Part shown: positions 43,708 to 52,264 of the stretch, piece after piece
How positions within the stretch are numbered: the stretch's first letter is position 1
Layout: each line of letters starts with the position of its first letter
Source of the DNA: a bacterium 1xD42-67
GTDB taxonomy: Bacteria > Bacillota > Clostridia > Oscillospirales > Oscillospiraceae
Reading direction: 5' to 3'
DNA length: 64,000 bases
Assembly: GCA_003612335.1 (NCBI GenBank)
Contig: RAYO01000012.1
Coordinates: 102,390-166,389 of the forward strand
Translations under genes and position numbers: made by a program
Notes under the pieces: model-generated
What the model was told of the DNA's origin: nothing
The model's database searches: none
What the model saw: only the letters and a program-made list of their open reading frames with translations

Positions 43708-44766
43708 TCACACCGCGATGTGTGCCGTCAGCCAGATCTGGTCCAGTCCATGGGCCACCGCGAAAGACAGTTCCACCAAACACCGGGTGGGGTCCTCCGG
43801 ATCTTGGTCGACGGTCACTCCGTCATACCCGGTGATGATCTCTCTGGCCAGCTTGTTCTCCAGCTCCAGCACCACCTGGGTGCGGATCGCCCCCCGGCTC
43901 TGGGGGGTGTTCTTGGCGCGGCGGAACCTGGCCCGCAGGGCGCTGCGCAGCCCAGGGATCACGTCATCCACCACCCGGATGGCAGACAGGTCCCGCCATG
44001 TGGCGTCGGGCGCGCCGCCGGAGGTGGTCCGGGTGGTCACCCCCCTCACCACGCTGACAGTCCCGCCCAGGCTCTCCACCGGGGTGACGCCCCCCAGGAT
44101 CAGTCGGTCGATGTCCCTGTCCTCCAGCCGCCGGTCCAGGCCGCGGAGGCCCAACAGCTCCGCACCTCCCAGGGGGAGGGCTGGGTCCCCCTCTCCGGCG
44201 ATGGCTCCGGCGACGGCCGCCGCCAGGGCAAGCCCAGAGAGGCCCGCCCCTGCCCTGTCCACCGTCCCCGGGGCCGTCAGGATCGCCCGCTCATGGTCCA
44301 GGGCCTTGGCCCGGGCGATCATCCCGTCCACATCCTCGCCCCTGTCTCCAGCCACCACACACAGCCGCTCCCGCCTGGCCCGGGAGGCCTCCGCCACACT
44401 GTCCCGCAGCGCCTTCTGCACCTCCAGATCGGTACTGCCGCAGATCGTCAGGGCGATGTCCTCCGTCCCGGCCAGCAGCGTGAAGGCCGCCTCATAGCCC
44501 CCGGCATCAGCCACCGGGACGGCGGCCACAGCGCAGGCCCCATTTTTCAGGGCCAGCCGGATCAGCTCCGCCATCCCCTCGTCCCCGCCGTCGCCGAAGA
44601 GGCCCACCGCCTGCTCATAGCTGGTCACGATCTGCACCGCCCCCGCCGGGGCCGCAGGGCTCACCGCCGCCAGCCCCACCATCCGCCCGGCGCCCCTGCC
44701 GCCGGCCAGACTGGACGCGTCATAGGAGGAATACACCCCCGGACGCTGATGTACTGCAATGCTCAT
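43708..44766 (-). CDS. xkdK: Phage tail sheath protein, XkdK-like
   Basis: A 352-residue sheath subunit, which marks this as a contractile (myovirus-type) tail. N-terminus RPGVYSSYDASS is the usual sheath opening; the middle has GFDGGDEGM-like LFGDGGDEGMAELI, and the C-terminal domain has VVDDVIPGLRSALRARFR, NTPQSRGAIRTQVVLELENK and GYDGVTVDQDPEDPTRCLVELSF, needed for strand exchange between neighbours. PBSX XkdK is over 450 residues, so outer domains are missing. ATGA overlap with the gene before. Confidence 0.93.
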   Translation of the reverse strand: MSIAVHQRPGVYSSYDASSLAGGRGAGRMVGLAAVSPAAPAGAVQIVTSYEQAVGLFGDGGDEGMAELIRLALKNGACAVAAVPVADAGGYEAAFTLLAGTEDIALTICGSTDLEVQKALRDSVAEASRARRERLCVVAGDRGEDVDGMIARAKALDHERAILTAPGTVDRAGAGLSGLALAAAVAGAIAGEGDPALPLGGAELLGLRGLDRRLEDRDIDRLILGGVTPVESLGGTVSVVRGVTTRTTSGGAPDATWRDLSAIRVVDDVIPGLRSALRARFRRAKNTPQSRGAIRTQVVLELENKLAREIITGYDGVTVDQDPEDPTRCLVELSFAVAHGLDQIWLTAHIAV

Positions 44767-45266
44767 CCTGTCACCACACCTCGCAATTCAAGATCTGTGA
44801 ATCCGCCTCCGCCGTCAGTGACGGCACACAGCCAAGCGGCACACACCGCCTCCGCCGGCCGCACCAGCCTCCGGCTCCCGGGATCCCGAACGGTCGCCCC
44901 GCAGGACAGCTCCCGCAGGTCCATCCCCTCCGGCCCGCCCAGGAGGAGGGCCCCGGCCAGAGCGTCGAAGGTCCGCTGGATCCCCTCTCCGCCTCCCCGC
45001 TCCGGAGCATAGATATCCAGCCCGAAAACGAGCTCCGCCCTCCTGCCATACCGCTCCTCCCAGCGGCCGGACCCCTCGTCATACCGCTCTCCCAGGTAGT
45101 TCTGGAATCCGGCCGGTCCCATCCTGCACCTTCGAAGAGATACCACCACCACCGGCTCCTCCCGCTCCTGCCGGGCCTCCCCCGGCCAGGCGGTGACGGC
45201 CGGCACCCCCCGCTTTCTCAGATGATCCGCCATCATCTGACGGATCCGCTCCAGCCCCGTGCTCAT
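44763..45266 (-). CDS. Tail terminator/completion candidate (XkdJ-like)
   Basis: A 167-residue protein between the connector genes and the sheath, where XkdJ-like tail completion proteins lie. It begins MSTGLERIRQMMADHLRKRG, followed by EPVVVVSLRRCRMGPAGFQNYLGE and a beta-rich part RAELVFGLDIYAPERGGGEG. The start ATG at 45266 overlaps the preceding stop (ATGA) and has GGAGG upstream. Function is assigned mainly from position. Confidence 0.68.
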   Translation of the reverse strand: MSTGLERIRQMMADHLRKRGVPAVTAWPGEARQEREEPVVVVSLRRCRMGPAGFQNYLGERYDEGSGRWEERYGRRAELVFGLDIYAPERGGGEGIQRTFDALAGALLLGGPEGMDLRELSCGATVRDPGSRRLVRPAEAVCAAWLCAVTDGGGGFTDLELRGVVTG

Positions 45267-45583
45267 CCCGCCTCCTCTCCGGGACAGAGCACCGCCCACC
45301 AGTGGGGACAGATCCCCGTCCCTGCCAGGTGGGCGGACCTGACCCGATGGGTTTTGCCCCTCCACTCCACCACCGAATCCAAGTCCAGGGGACAGGCGGC
45401 GGGGCCCAGATAGCGGAGGCGGTCCTGCCGTCCCAGTCCCAGAGGGCCGGCAGTCTCCTGCTCCCGCCCCTGATCCAACACCGGCTGGACGATCGCCCGG
45501 AGGACGACGTCCTCCTCCTTCCCATGCAGGACCACATCCTCCCCGAACCGGTCCAGGATGTCCTCCCACAGCCGCTCCATCAT
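45263..45583 (-). CDS. Head-tail adaptor candidate
   Basis: A 106-residue protein, MMERLWEDILDRFGEDVVLH, then a small beta-barrel-like stretch LRAIVQPVLDQ and LRYLGPAACPLDLDSVVEWRGKTHRV. Size and place between connector and tail completion genes fit a head-closure or adaptor protein (XkdH-type). Start overlaps the preceding stop by four bases. Confidence 0.65.
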   Translation of the reverse strand: MMERLWEDILDRFGEDVVLHGKEEDVVLRAIVQPVLDQGREQETAGPLGLGRQDRLRYLGPAACPLDLDSVVEWRGKTHRVRSAHLAGTGICPHWWAVLCPGEEAG

Positions 45584-45933
45584 CCTTCCACCCCCAAAAA
45601 CACGAATCCCATGTCCTTCAGCCAGGGGGACAGCAGTTCCTCCGCCTGCTCAGACAGGCTCCTCCCCCTCTGGCCCCTCCGCTCCCGCCGGACGGTCAGA
45701 TCCCCGGCGGTGAAGGAGGCGATCTGTCCGCCCTCCAGGTCCTCCAGCCAGTCCATCACGGTCATCGCCGCCGCCAGCGGGAAGGCCGGGCCGCAGTCCT
45801 CCGGGGCGATCCCCTCCTTCAACGCCCCAGCCAGCCGGTCCCGGACCGCCTGGATCAGGGGGAGCAGCAGCTCCTCCCGGTCCTCCTTGGCTCCCATCGC
45901 CCTGCACAGGGCCGCGATCTCCCCTGTCATCAT
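45580..45933 (-). CDS. Head-tail connector candidate (YqbG-like)
   Basis: A 117-residue helical protein directly after the capsid gene, the usual place of the gp6/YqbG-like connector that joins portal and tail. Helices are MTGEIAALCRAMGAKEDREE, LLLPLIQAVRDRLAGAL and a conserved-looking AAAMTVMDWLEDLEGGQI. It overlaps the capsid stop by four bases. Confidence 0.68.
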   Translation of the reverse strand: MMTGEIAALCRAMGAKEDREELLLPLIQAVRDRLAGALKEGIAPEDCGPAFPLAAAMTVMDWLEDLEGGQIASFTAGDLTVRRERRGQRGRSLSEQAEELLSPWLKDMGFVFLGVEG

Positions 45934-46946
45934 CCGATCTCCAGCACCCGGCTGGCCTTGGGGAACACTTTGGCAAAACCGCTGATGGTGGTGATGGCGG
46001 CCCGCTCCAGCTGCCGGTCGATGAGCTTGTCATGCTCCACCAGCACGTCGCCGCTCTGCACCATCTCCAGGGCAAACCGCCGGTCCAGGCCGATAGCGGT
46101 CTTGGCGGGCAGGACGCCGGTGCGCAGCAGGGCGGCCCCCAGGGGGGTGGTCAGCTTGCCGGTGCCCTGGAAGTTCAGCCCGGTGAGGGGGTTCTGGAAC
46201 TCGGGCAGCTTGAGCAGCTGGAGCATCACGTCGCCGGACACCAGCAGGGTGTTCATCACATAGGGGTCAAATTTGGCCCAGAAGTCCACCAGGGCCTCGT
46301 AATTCAGGCTCTGGCCCGCGGCCAGGGCGGTCACCTGGGCGGCGTTCTCATTACCGTCCCCGTTGATGAGCACATCCACCGCATCCTCCAGCTGGGCGCG
46401 GGCGATGTGGGCGCCGATCTGCCGCAGAGTGACGGAGAACAGATCCAGCTTCTGGAACCGCACCGCCTCATAGCTGGCCACCAGCATCCGCCCCCGCTTT
46501 TTCAGCTTCACCAGATCGGTCTTCACCTTGATGGAGGTGGAGGGGATCGCCGCCCCCTCGGCCACCAGCCGCAGCTCCTTCTCCTCGCCCCCGGCCTCAG
46601 AAGCGATGGAGCGGTAGTCCATCCCGTCGATCTTGGTGACGGCGGCGGTGATGTGGGGGAGGATGTCCCCCTCCTCCATCCCCTGACGCACGGTGCGGGC
46701 GATGTACTCGGGGAAGAGCACCGCGGCGTCGGAGGTGCGGAAGAAGGCCTCCACCGGGTCGCTGGCCTCCCCCTTCACCTTGATGCCGAACCGCTTGAGC
46801 TGCCGCTGAAAGGCGTCCAGCCCCTCCAGTCCGGTGCCCCGATACCGCTCACTGGGGTCCAGCTTCTCCAGCACCTGGCTGAAGGACCGTCCCGCCTCCC
46901 GGTACATCCCCTTGTCCAGCTTCAGATTGTCGTAATAATATGCCAT
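45930..46946 (-). CDS. Major capsid protein
   Basis: A 338-residue HK97-fold capsid protein. It starts MAYYYDNLKLDKGMYREAGR and has the XkdG-like features EAFFRTSDAAVLFPEYIARTV, ISTSIKVKTDLVKLKKRGRML-like PSTSIKVKTDLVKLKKRG and LNGDGN-type VDVLINGDGNENAA, ending in DRQLERAAITTISGFAKVFP. AGGAGG is 5 nt before the ATG. No scaffold gene lies between it and the protease; the 208-bp gap there has two host-type repeats instead. Confidence 0.9.
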   Translation of the reverse strand: MAYYYDNLKLDKGMYREAGRSFSQVLEKLDPSERYRGTGLEGLDAFQRQLKRFGIKVKGEASDPVEAFFRTSDAAVLFPEYIARTVRQGMEEGDILPHITAAVTKIDGMDYRSIASEAGGEEKELRLVAEGAAIPSTSIKVKTDLVKLKKRGRMLVASYEAVRFQKLDLFSVTLRQIGAHIARAQLEDAVDVLINGDGNENAAQVTALAAGQSLNYEALVDFWAKFDPYVMNTLLVSGDVMLQLLKLPEFQNPLTGLNFQGTGKLTTPLGAALLRTGVLPAKTAIGLDRRFALEMVQSGDVLVEHDKLIDRQLERAAITTISGFAKVFPKASRVLEIG

Positions 46947-46974
46947 GTTTACCTCCTATTTCACATTGCGTCAT

Positions 46975-47050
46975 GTAGGGCAAGGGCTCTGCCCTTGCCT
47001 GAACAGGTTTTTGCTCTCTTAAGAAGGCAGGGGCAGAGCCCCTGCCCTAC
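46975..47050. repeat. GTAGGG/CCCTAC double-hairpin element, copy 4
   Basis: 76 bp, beginning GTAGGGCAAGGGCTCTGCCC and ending GGGGCAGAGCCCCTGCCC then TAC. The end hairpins are GGCAAGGGC/GCCCTTGCC and GGCAGGGGC/GCCCCTGCC. It lies inside the phage operon, between the capsid and protease genes. Confidence 0.85.
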
Positions 47051-47073
47051 AGGACATTCCCCCCAGCGTCTTA

Positions 47074-47117
47074 GCTCCCCCCTTGTGGGGGAGCAGTCAG
47101 CGGCATAGCCGCTGACT
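47074..47117. repeat. Second type of double-hairpin repeat
   Basis: Two adjacent hairpins: GCTCCCCC/GGGGGAGC (47074-47094) and AGTCAGCGGC/GCCGCTGACT (47095-47117). A related, less regular sequence (CTCAGCCTGTGGCTGACAG) follows glgB. Like copy 4 beside it, it is a host-style repeat in the phage operon. Confidence 0.65.
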
Positions 47118-47154
47118 GAGGGGACGTCCCACCCGCAGGCCAGACTGAGGTGTC

Positions 47155-48051
47155 TCACCCCAAAAACGCTCTGTTTTCCTCGTCAAAGGGGACATGCTTT
47201 GTCTCATAGTTCAGCTGCGTCTTCAAGGGGAAGCGCTCTCCAGCCCTCCGGGCGTAGGACCTCCTCAGCTCCTCCAGCTCCTGATGAGACAGCTTGTCCG
47301 CCAAAGACCTCATAGCCCGTCCGTCCAGCTCCCGGTCGGCCAGCACCGCCATCCGGACCACCTCGCCCCGCAGCTCCTCCAGATATTTCCGGCCCAGGGC
47401 GGCCTCCTCCTCCAGCCGTTCCAGGGCCTGGCCGCCGCCCCAACGGGCGGTCTTCACCACCCCGGCCCGGGGCTGAGCGGGGACAGCCACGAAGGAGAAT
47501 TCATACGCGTCCTTCGCCCCCTCCAGGCTGGCCCAGCACAGCTGGCCGCCGTACTCCTTCCCCTTCTCGTGGCCGCAGTCGGTCTGTGCTCGGTCGCAGC
47601 CGCAGACCGAGCACACCGCATGTTCCACGGCGCACCCCACGCTGACCTCCTTTTTGATGCCCCCCTCGATCTCGGCGATCAGGTCCCGGTCGCTCTCGGT
47701 GCGCACCATGTAGGCATAGCCCTTCAGCCAGCAGTATCCGTCCCCGGCTCTTGTGGTCCGCTCCGGCTCCCGGACCACCTCGGTCTTATAGATCCGGGCG
47801 GCCTGTCCTCTGGCCGACCACTGGTGGTCGAAGATCCCCGCCTTCCCCACGAACATGGGGGCCAGCTCCTCCAGGGTCTGGGGGGCGAACCGCTCGAAGT
47901 CCCGGTCGATCTCGTTGTCACACAGCCGCACAGAGAAGGTATACACCTCCTCTGCCTCCATCGGCCTCCGGGCCAGCGCCCCGATCAGCGCCAGATCCTG
48001 CTCTGTCACCGCCGCGCCCTGACCGCCTGCGGCCTCCTTCACGATCTTCAT
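47155..48051 (-). CDS. Prohead protease-like protein with zinc-binding insert
   Basis: A 298-residue protein between portal and capsid genes. An HK97-type protease layout is likely: VRLCDNEIDRDFERFAPQTLEELAPMF near the start, IFDHQWSARGQAARIYKTEVV (His as in the His-Ser pair) and KDAYEFSFVAVPAQPRAGVV, the usual end of the protease core. A CSVCGCDRAQTDCGHEKG insert (about 145-162) could bind zinc. A helical tail (about 205-298) may act as scaffold. It overlaps the portal stop by four bases. Confidence 0.78.
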   Translation of the reverse strand: MKIVKEAAGGQGAAVTEQDLALIGALARRPMEAEEVYTFSVRLCDNEIDRDFERFAPQTLEELAPMFVGKAGIFDHQWSARGQAARIYKTEVVREPERTTRAGDGYCWLKGYAYMVRTESDRDLIAEIEGGIKKEVSVGCAVEHAVCSVCGCDRAQTDCGHEKGKEYGGQLCWASLEGAKDAYEFSFVAVPAQPRAGVVKTARWGGGQALERLEEEAALGRKYLEELRGEVVRMAVLADRELDGRAMRSLADKLSHQELEELRRSYARRAGERFPLKTQLNYETKHVPFDEENRAFLG

Positions 48052-49187
48052 CCGACTTCCCTCCTCGTCTTTTCTGCCTGAGCCCGATACAGCTCCGCCT
48101 TAGCCTCTTCCACAGCGTCCTGGAGATCGATGTCCTCCCAAAGGATCTCCGCCCGCCCCCCGTAGCCGTGGAGGCGCAGCCACAGCTCCGCCACCCGGCA
48201 CAGGGCGGGCTCCACCGCTCTGCGGATCGCGGTCACCTCACTGGTGAGGATATCCGCCTGCTGGGTGCTCATCCGCTCGGTAGAGGACCAGGACAGTCCC
48301 AGGAGGAAGGGCGGGATCCCCGTCCGCGCCACCAGCTGCTCCAGGATCTGGCGCACAGGCACCTGACTGTCCAGGATAGGGCTGTCCGCCCCGATCACCT
48401 TGATGTCCACATCCCCCACAGCCACGAAATCCCGAACAGACCCGGTCCGTCCCGCCTCCATCGCGGCGGACCACTCCCGGGCGATCTGGCCGCACCGCTC
48501 CTGGGCAAAGCTCTCCTCCCCCTCGCCGGGCCTGCACACCACGGCGAAGCGCAGCTCTCCCGCCCGCTCCCAGTTCTGGCCGGTAGCCTGGAAGATCTTC
48601 ATCAGGATCCCCGCTAGGAAGGGCATCGACCGCAGGAGGGACACCCCGCAGGGAGCGTCCCCGGTGGGCTGGAAGGGCGTGAAGAGGAGCAGCTCCTGGA
48701 AGGGCAGCTCCCGTCCCTCTCCAAAGCCCGTCCGGCACAGGGCAAAGTCCAGGGGGCTCTCCCCGATCTCCGCCTCCGCCTGTCCTGGATCGGCGCAGAG
48801 CAGGGCGGCGATCTCTCTCCCCTCAGGATCCAGCACGATCTCCCCCAGCCCGTGGCCGCAAGTGAACATATCATCCAGATACCGGTCCAAAAAGGACTGC
48901 ACCCCCCGCTGTCCCCAGCCGGTATCCACGGTGCGGAAGAGCTCCTCCAATCCCTTTTGGGCCCTGGGGTCCTCACATCGCACCCCCACGCCGCCGCACA
49001 GCCGCACCAGCTTCCAAATCGCGGCGTCCACGATGGGCACCCCCTCCCGGATCGCCCGGTAGAGGGCCGTCTCCGCGGTGCACAGGGGGATATACCGGTC
49101 CAGCACGCCGAAGGGCGGTCCCTCCCCCCGCCGCACCTGCACCATAGCCGCAGGGGGCTCCCTGCGCTTCTGCTTCCACCATTTCAT
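48048..49187 (-). CDS. Phage portal protein
   Basis: A 379-residue portal, the ring through which DNA enters the head. Seen: YRAIREGVPIVDAAIWKLVRL, a conserved KIFQATGQNWERAGELRFAV, RTGIPPFLLGLSWSSTERMS (the typical portal GIPPxLLG motif) and the C-terminal IEDIDLQDAVEEAKAELYR-like stretch. It is shorter than PBSX XkdE. AAGGAGG is upstream of the ATG. It is separated from the terminase by 107 bp with a hairpin. Confidence 0.88.
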   Translation of the reverse strand: MKWWKQKRREPPAAMVQVRRGEGPPFGVLDRYIPLCTAETALYRAIREGVPIVDAAIWKLVRLCGGVGVRCEDPRAQKGLEELFRTVDTGWGQRGVQSFLDRYLDDMFTCGHGLGEIVLDPEGREIAALLCADPGQAEAEIGESPLDFALCRTGFGEGRELPFQELLLFTPFQPTGDAPCGVSLLRSMPFLAGILMKIFQATGQNWERAGELRFAVVCRPGEGEESFAQERCGQIAREWSAAMEAGRTGSVRDFVAVGDVDIKVIGADSPILDSQVPVRQILEQLVARTGIPPFLLGLSWSSTERMSTQQADILTSEVTAIRRAVEPALCRVAELWLRLHGYGGRAEILWEDIDLQDAVEEAKAELYRAQAEKTRREVG

Positions 49188-49230
49188 GCGATCCCTCCTT
49201 CAGATCGATCTCTCGTCCCGCCCGCAGACG

Positions 49231-49254
49231 AAAAAGCCTCCTTTCAAAAGGAGG
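49231..49254 (-). terminator. Intrinsic terminator between terminase and portal genes
   Basis: Read leftward: CCTCCTTT, loop TG, AAAGGAGG, then CTTTTT. It is a small 8-bp hairpin with a U run, placed 40-65 nt after the terminase stop and inside the phage operon, so it may limit read-through into the structural genes. Just before it lies a second small hairpin (CCCAGTT/AACTGGG). Confidence 0.6.
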
Positions 49255-49294
49255 TGCCCCAGTTCGTAAACTGGGTCGGGACGCAGGCGCTGCA

Positions 49295-50545
49295 CTAAAA
49301 CGCCCCTCTCTCCACGCACCCGGCAAACACGCCGCTCCGTCCCTCCTTCCCGGCGACGGTGACGGCGAAGTAGCGGATCTCGTCCATGGCGTGGTCGTGC
49401 TCCTTGCGGACCTGATCCTGTCCCTGGGCCTTGTCGTCCCACCGGTAGAGGGAGAACTCCCGTATAGCGTCGTCACACCCTCTGCAAATGACGATCCTCC
49501 CGCTCTTGAGCAGCTGTGCGGTAAGGCGGATCCCAGACAGCACCTGGTTGTCCGCCCTCTGCACCCGCCAGCCCCGGCGGCGCAGGGCCTCACAGAAGCT
49601 GGCCGCAGAGGGGTCGGCCACCACCGCCCGGATGGGCCTGTCCCCGGCCAGGCGTGCCAGGTCGTCGGCATACTCCTCGTCGGTCTTCTGCCGCCCCTCC
49701 GCCCGGGCGTCATAGTAATACTCGTCCACCCGATACCAGATCCCCTCCTTCCGGCCCCACAGCCCCATAGACGTGGGGCTGGCGGTCCCGTAATCCACCG
49801 ACACATACCACCTCTCAAAGGGCCCCTCCGGGACCTGTCCCACGAAGCTCTCGTCAAAAAAGTCATAGACCAGTCCCTCGGCCGCGGCCCACTCCCCCAG
49901 CACGAACCGGCGGTAGAAGGCCCCCTGAAAGGTGCTGGCATACCGCGAGCGCACCTGGGGGGACAGCCCCGGGTTGTCCTCCATGGTGAAGTGGAGGCGG
50001 AGGACATCCTTCTCCTCCGCCTTCAAGATCCACTCCTGATAGAACCAGTGGGCCGGCGACTCCGGGTTGCAGGAGAACCACAGCCTGCTCCCTGTGATGG
50101 AGCACCGCGCGGCGGTCTGCTCCACGAAGGACCGGGGCATGAGGGCGGCCTCGTCCAGGAGGGCCCCCGCCAGGGTGATCCCTTGGATCAGGGCGGCGGA
50201 GCCCTCATCCTTCCCTCCGAAGAGATAGAAGGTATTGCTCCGCCGCCCCAGCCTCACCTGGATGACGTTCCTGCTCACCTTGTCCTCCCACCGGAACCCC
50301 ATCCCCTTCAGGACGGGCATCACCTCGGCCAGCAGGTTCCGCCGCACCGACTGGATGGTCCGCCCGCACAGGGCGAAGCTCCGGCCCTGGAAGGAGCGCA
50401 TGGCCCAGCAGAAGAAGGACAGGCCGGTACACAGGGTCTTGCCGCTGCGCACCGCCCCGTCGCAGATGATGGCCTGCCGTCCCTGATCCGGTGACCCGGG
50501 CCGCCACCAGGTGAGCACCCGCCGCTGTTTTTCTGAAAACACCAT
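49295..50545 (-). CDS. Phage terminase large subunit (PBSX type)
   Basis: A 416-residue packaging motor. ATPase: Walker A GAVRSGKT in IICDGAVRSGKTLCTGL (about 33-40) and Walker B GALLDEAALM, then SCNPESPAHWFYQEW. Nuclease: acidic residues in VSVDYGTASPTSMGLWG, VVADPSAASF and DEIRYF. All motor and nuclease signatures are intact, so DNA packaging remains possible. The start is ATG 50545 with AGAGGA upstream; the longer frame overlaps the small-subunit gene in another frame. Confidence 0.95.
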   Translation of the reverse strand: MVFSEKQRRVLTWWRPGSPDQGRQAIICDGAVRSGKTLCTGLSFFCWAMRSFQGRSFALCGRTIQSVRRNLLAEVMPVLKGMGFRWEDKVSRNVIQVRLGRRSNTFYLFGGKDEGSAALIQGITLAGALLDEAALMPRSFVEQTAARCSITGSRLWFSCNPESPAHWFYQEWILKAEEKDVLRLHFTMEDNPGLSPQVRSRYASTFQGAFYRRFVLGEWAAAEGLVYDFFDESFVGQVPEGPFERWYVSVDYGTASPTSMGLWGRKEGIWYRVDEYYYDARAEGRQKTDEEYADDLARLAGDRPIRAVVADPSAASFCEALRRRGWRVQRADNQVLSGIRLTAQLLKSGRIVICRGCDDAIREFSLYRWDDKAQGQDQVRKEHDHAMDEIRYFAVTVAGKEGRSGVFAGCVERGAF

Positions 50546-50559
50546 CGCCCTGTCCTCTT

Positions 50560-50859
50560 TTATCCCGCATCTCCTCCCATCGCCTGGAGGAAGCGGTCCA
50601 CCTGGTCCTCGCCGCTGTGGTCCACCACATCCAGCAGCCGCTCCAGCAGCCGCCCTCGATCCACAAATCTCAGCTCCACCACGCCGTTGCTCCCCCGCTT
50701 GAACTCGGTGAGGGCGTCCAGCTCCAGCTCCTCCACCCCCTGCCACTCCTCCGGCGGGAAGCAGGCCAATTTGACGGCGTCTCCCGCCCCTGTATTGGCC
50801 AGCCTCCACATCTGCTTCACGATCTGCTCCCTGTTCGGGAGCCTCACTGCTTTAGCCAT
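50560..50859 (-). CDS. Small terminase subunit-like protein, short form
   Basis: A 99-residue protein 14 nt before the large terminase. The C-terminal half (TEFKRGSNGVVELRFVDRGR then LLERLLDVV) resembles the end of PBSX-type small terminases, but the N-terminal helix-turn-helix that recognises phage DNA is not apparent. AAGGAGGG before ATG 50859 decides the start. Loss of the DNA-binding domain would fit non-specific or altered packaging (inference). Confidence 0.68.
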   Translation of the reverse strand: MAKAVRLPNREQIVKQMWRLANTGAGDAVKLACFPPEEWQGVEELELDALTEFKRGSNGVVELRFVDRGRLLERLLDVVDHSGEDQVDRFLQAMGGDAG

Positions 50860-51081
50860 CTCATCCCTCCTTACGCCTATGGAGGACAGGGGGCGAAAGT
50901 TGTACGTTTGGATACACCGAACAAAATTTTTCTTTTCTGTTTGTTTCGCCGCTTTTCTCATCTTTCAGCCGATACACTGTGCCTTGTTTGAAAAAATTAC
51001 CACTCCGCTCCAGGAATAGAGCTCCAGCCTTCTCCACATCCTGATCATACCCGCAAATCGATGGATACGGAGGGATCCTTT

Positions 51082-52230
51082 ATGAAAAAGTTCCTATCAT
51101 TCCCGCTGGCGGTCCTGATGCTGGCCCTGTCCGTCCCCCTCGGGGCCGCGGCCCCGGCGGACAGCGGGCTGTCCCTGTCCTGCACCTCCTGCGTGCTGAT
51201 GGAGAAGGAGACGGGGACCATCCTGCTGGAGGAGCGCGCCCACGAGAAGCTGGAGCCGGCCAGCGTGACCAAAGTCATGACCCTTCTCCTGGTGATGGAG
51301 GCGGTGGACGCCGGCCAGATCTCCCTGGACGACCCGGTCACCGTCTCGGCCTACGCGGCGGGCATGGGCGGCTCCCAGGTCTACCTGGAGGAGGGGGAGC
51401 AGATGTCCGTCGCTGAGATGATCAAATGTGTCACCGTAGTGTCGGGCAACGACTGTTCCGTCGCCCTGGCGGAGCACCTGGCGGGCAGCGAGGGGGCCTT
51501 CGTGGCCCGGATGAACCAGCGGGCCCAGGAGCTGGGCATGGCAGACACCAACTTCCTCAACTGCACCGGCCTGCCCGCCCAGGGCCACGTGACCTCCGCC
51601 CACGACATCGCCCTCATGTCCCGGGAGCTGATCCTCCGCCACCCCAAGATTCGGGAGTACACCACCATCTGGATGGATTCCATCCGCAATGGGGAGTTCG
51701 GCCTGACCAATACCAACCGTCTGGTCCGTTTCTACCAGGGGACCACCGGCCTGAAGACGGGCTACACCAGCTCCGCTGGATACTGCATGTCGGCCACGGC
51801 GGAGCGGGACGGCATGGAGCTGATCGCCGTCGTGATGAAGTGTCCCTCGATCAGCCAGCGATTCGACGACGCCAAGGCCCTCCTGGACTACGGCTTCGCC
51901 AGCTACAGCCTCACCACTGTATACCCCGAGGCCCCTCTGGCCCCGGTGGACGTCCTTCTGGGCGCCGCCTCCCAGGTCCAGCCCCAGCTGGCGCGGGACT
52001 GCCGTCTGCTGGTGCGCAAAGGTGAGGCGGGCCAGGTGACCACCCGTCTCACCATGGCGCAGGACGTGGAGGCCCCAGTGGAGCGGGGCCAGATCCTGGG
52101 CCGTCTGGAGATCCTGGTGGGGGACCAGGTGCGGGACACCGTCCCCATCCTGGCCTCCCAGGACGTAGAGCGCCTGTCTGTCCCGGGGATCTTCGGCCGG
52201 ATGCTGAGCAAGCTCCTCATGGCGGAGTAA
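51082..52230 (+). CDS. D-alanyl-D-alanine carboxypeptidase (S11 family)
   Basis: A 382-residue low-molecular-weight penicillin-binding protein that trims the terminal D-Ala of peptidoglycan stems outside the membrane. Signal peptide MKKFLSFPLAVLMLALSVPL, then SVTK (Ser 61, Lys 64), SGN near 120 and KTG near 224, the complete active site. A C-terminal beta domain with a short amphipathic end (FGRMLSKLLMAE) probably anchors it. GGAGGG lies 7 nt before ATG 51082; the frame from 51061 has no such site. It is divergent from the phage module. Confidence 0.95.
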   Translation: MKKFLSFPLAVLMLALSVPLGAAAPADSGLSLSCTSCVLMEKETGTILLEERAHEKLEPASVTKVMTLLLVMEAVDAGQISLDDPVTVSAYAAGMGGSQVYLEEGEQMSVAEMIKCVTVVSGNDCSVALAEHLAGSEGAFVARMNQRAQELGMADTNFLNCTGLPAQGHVTSAHDIALMSRELILRHPKIREYTTIWMDSIRNGEFGLTNTNRLVRFYQGTTGLKTGYTSSAGYCMSATAERDGMELIAVVMKCPSISQRFDDAKALLDYGFASYSLTTVYPEAPLAPVDVLLGAASQVQPQLARDCRLLVRKGEAGQVTTRLTMAQDVEAPVERGQILGRLEILVGDQVRDTVPILASQDVERLSVPGIFGRMLSKLLMAE

Positions 52231-52264
52231 GGCCGAAGCTCCCATCCCCCAGCACGATCCTTCC

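Noticed and set aside
37885..51081. Phage attachment sites flanking the head-tail module
   Set aside because: I compared the two edges by eye and found no convincing direct repeat, tRNA or integrase gene.
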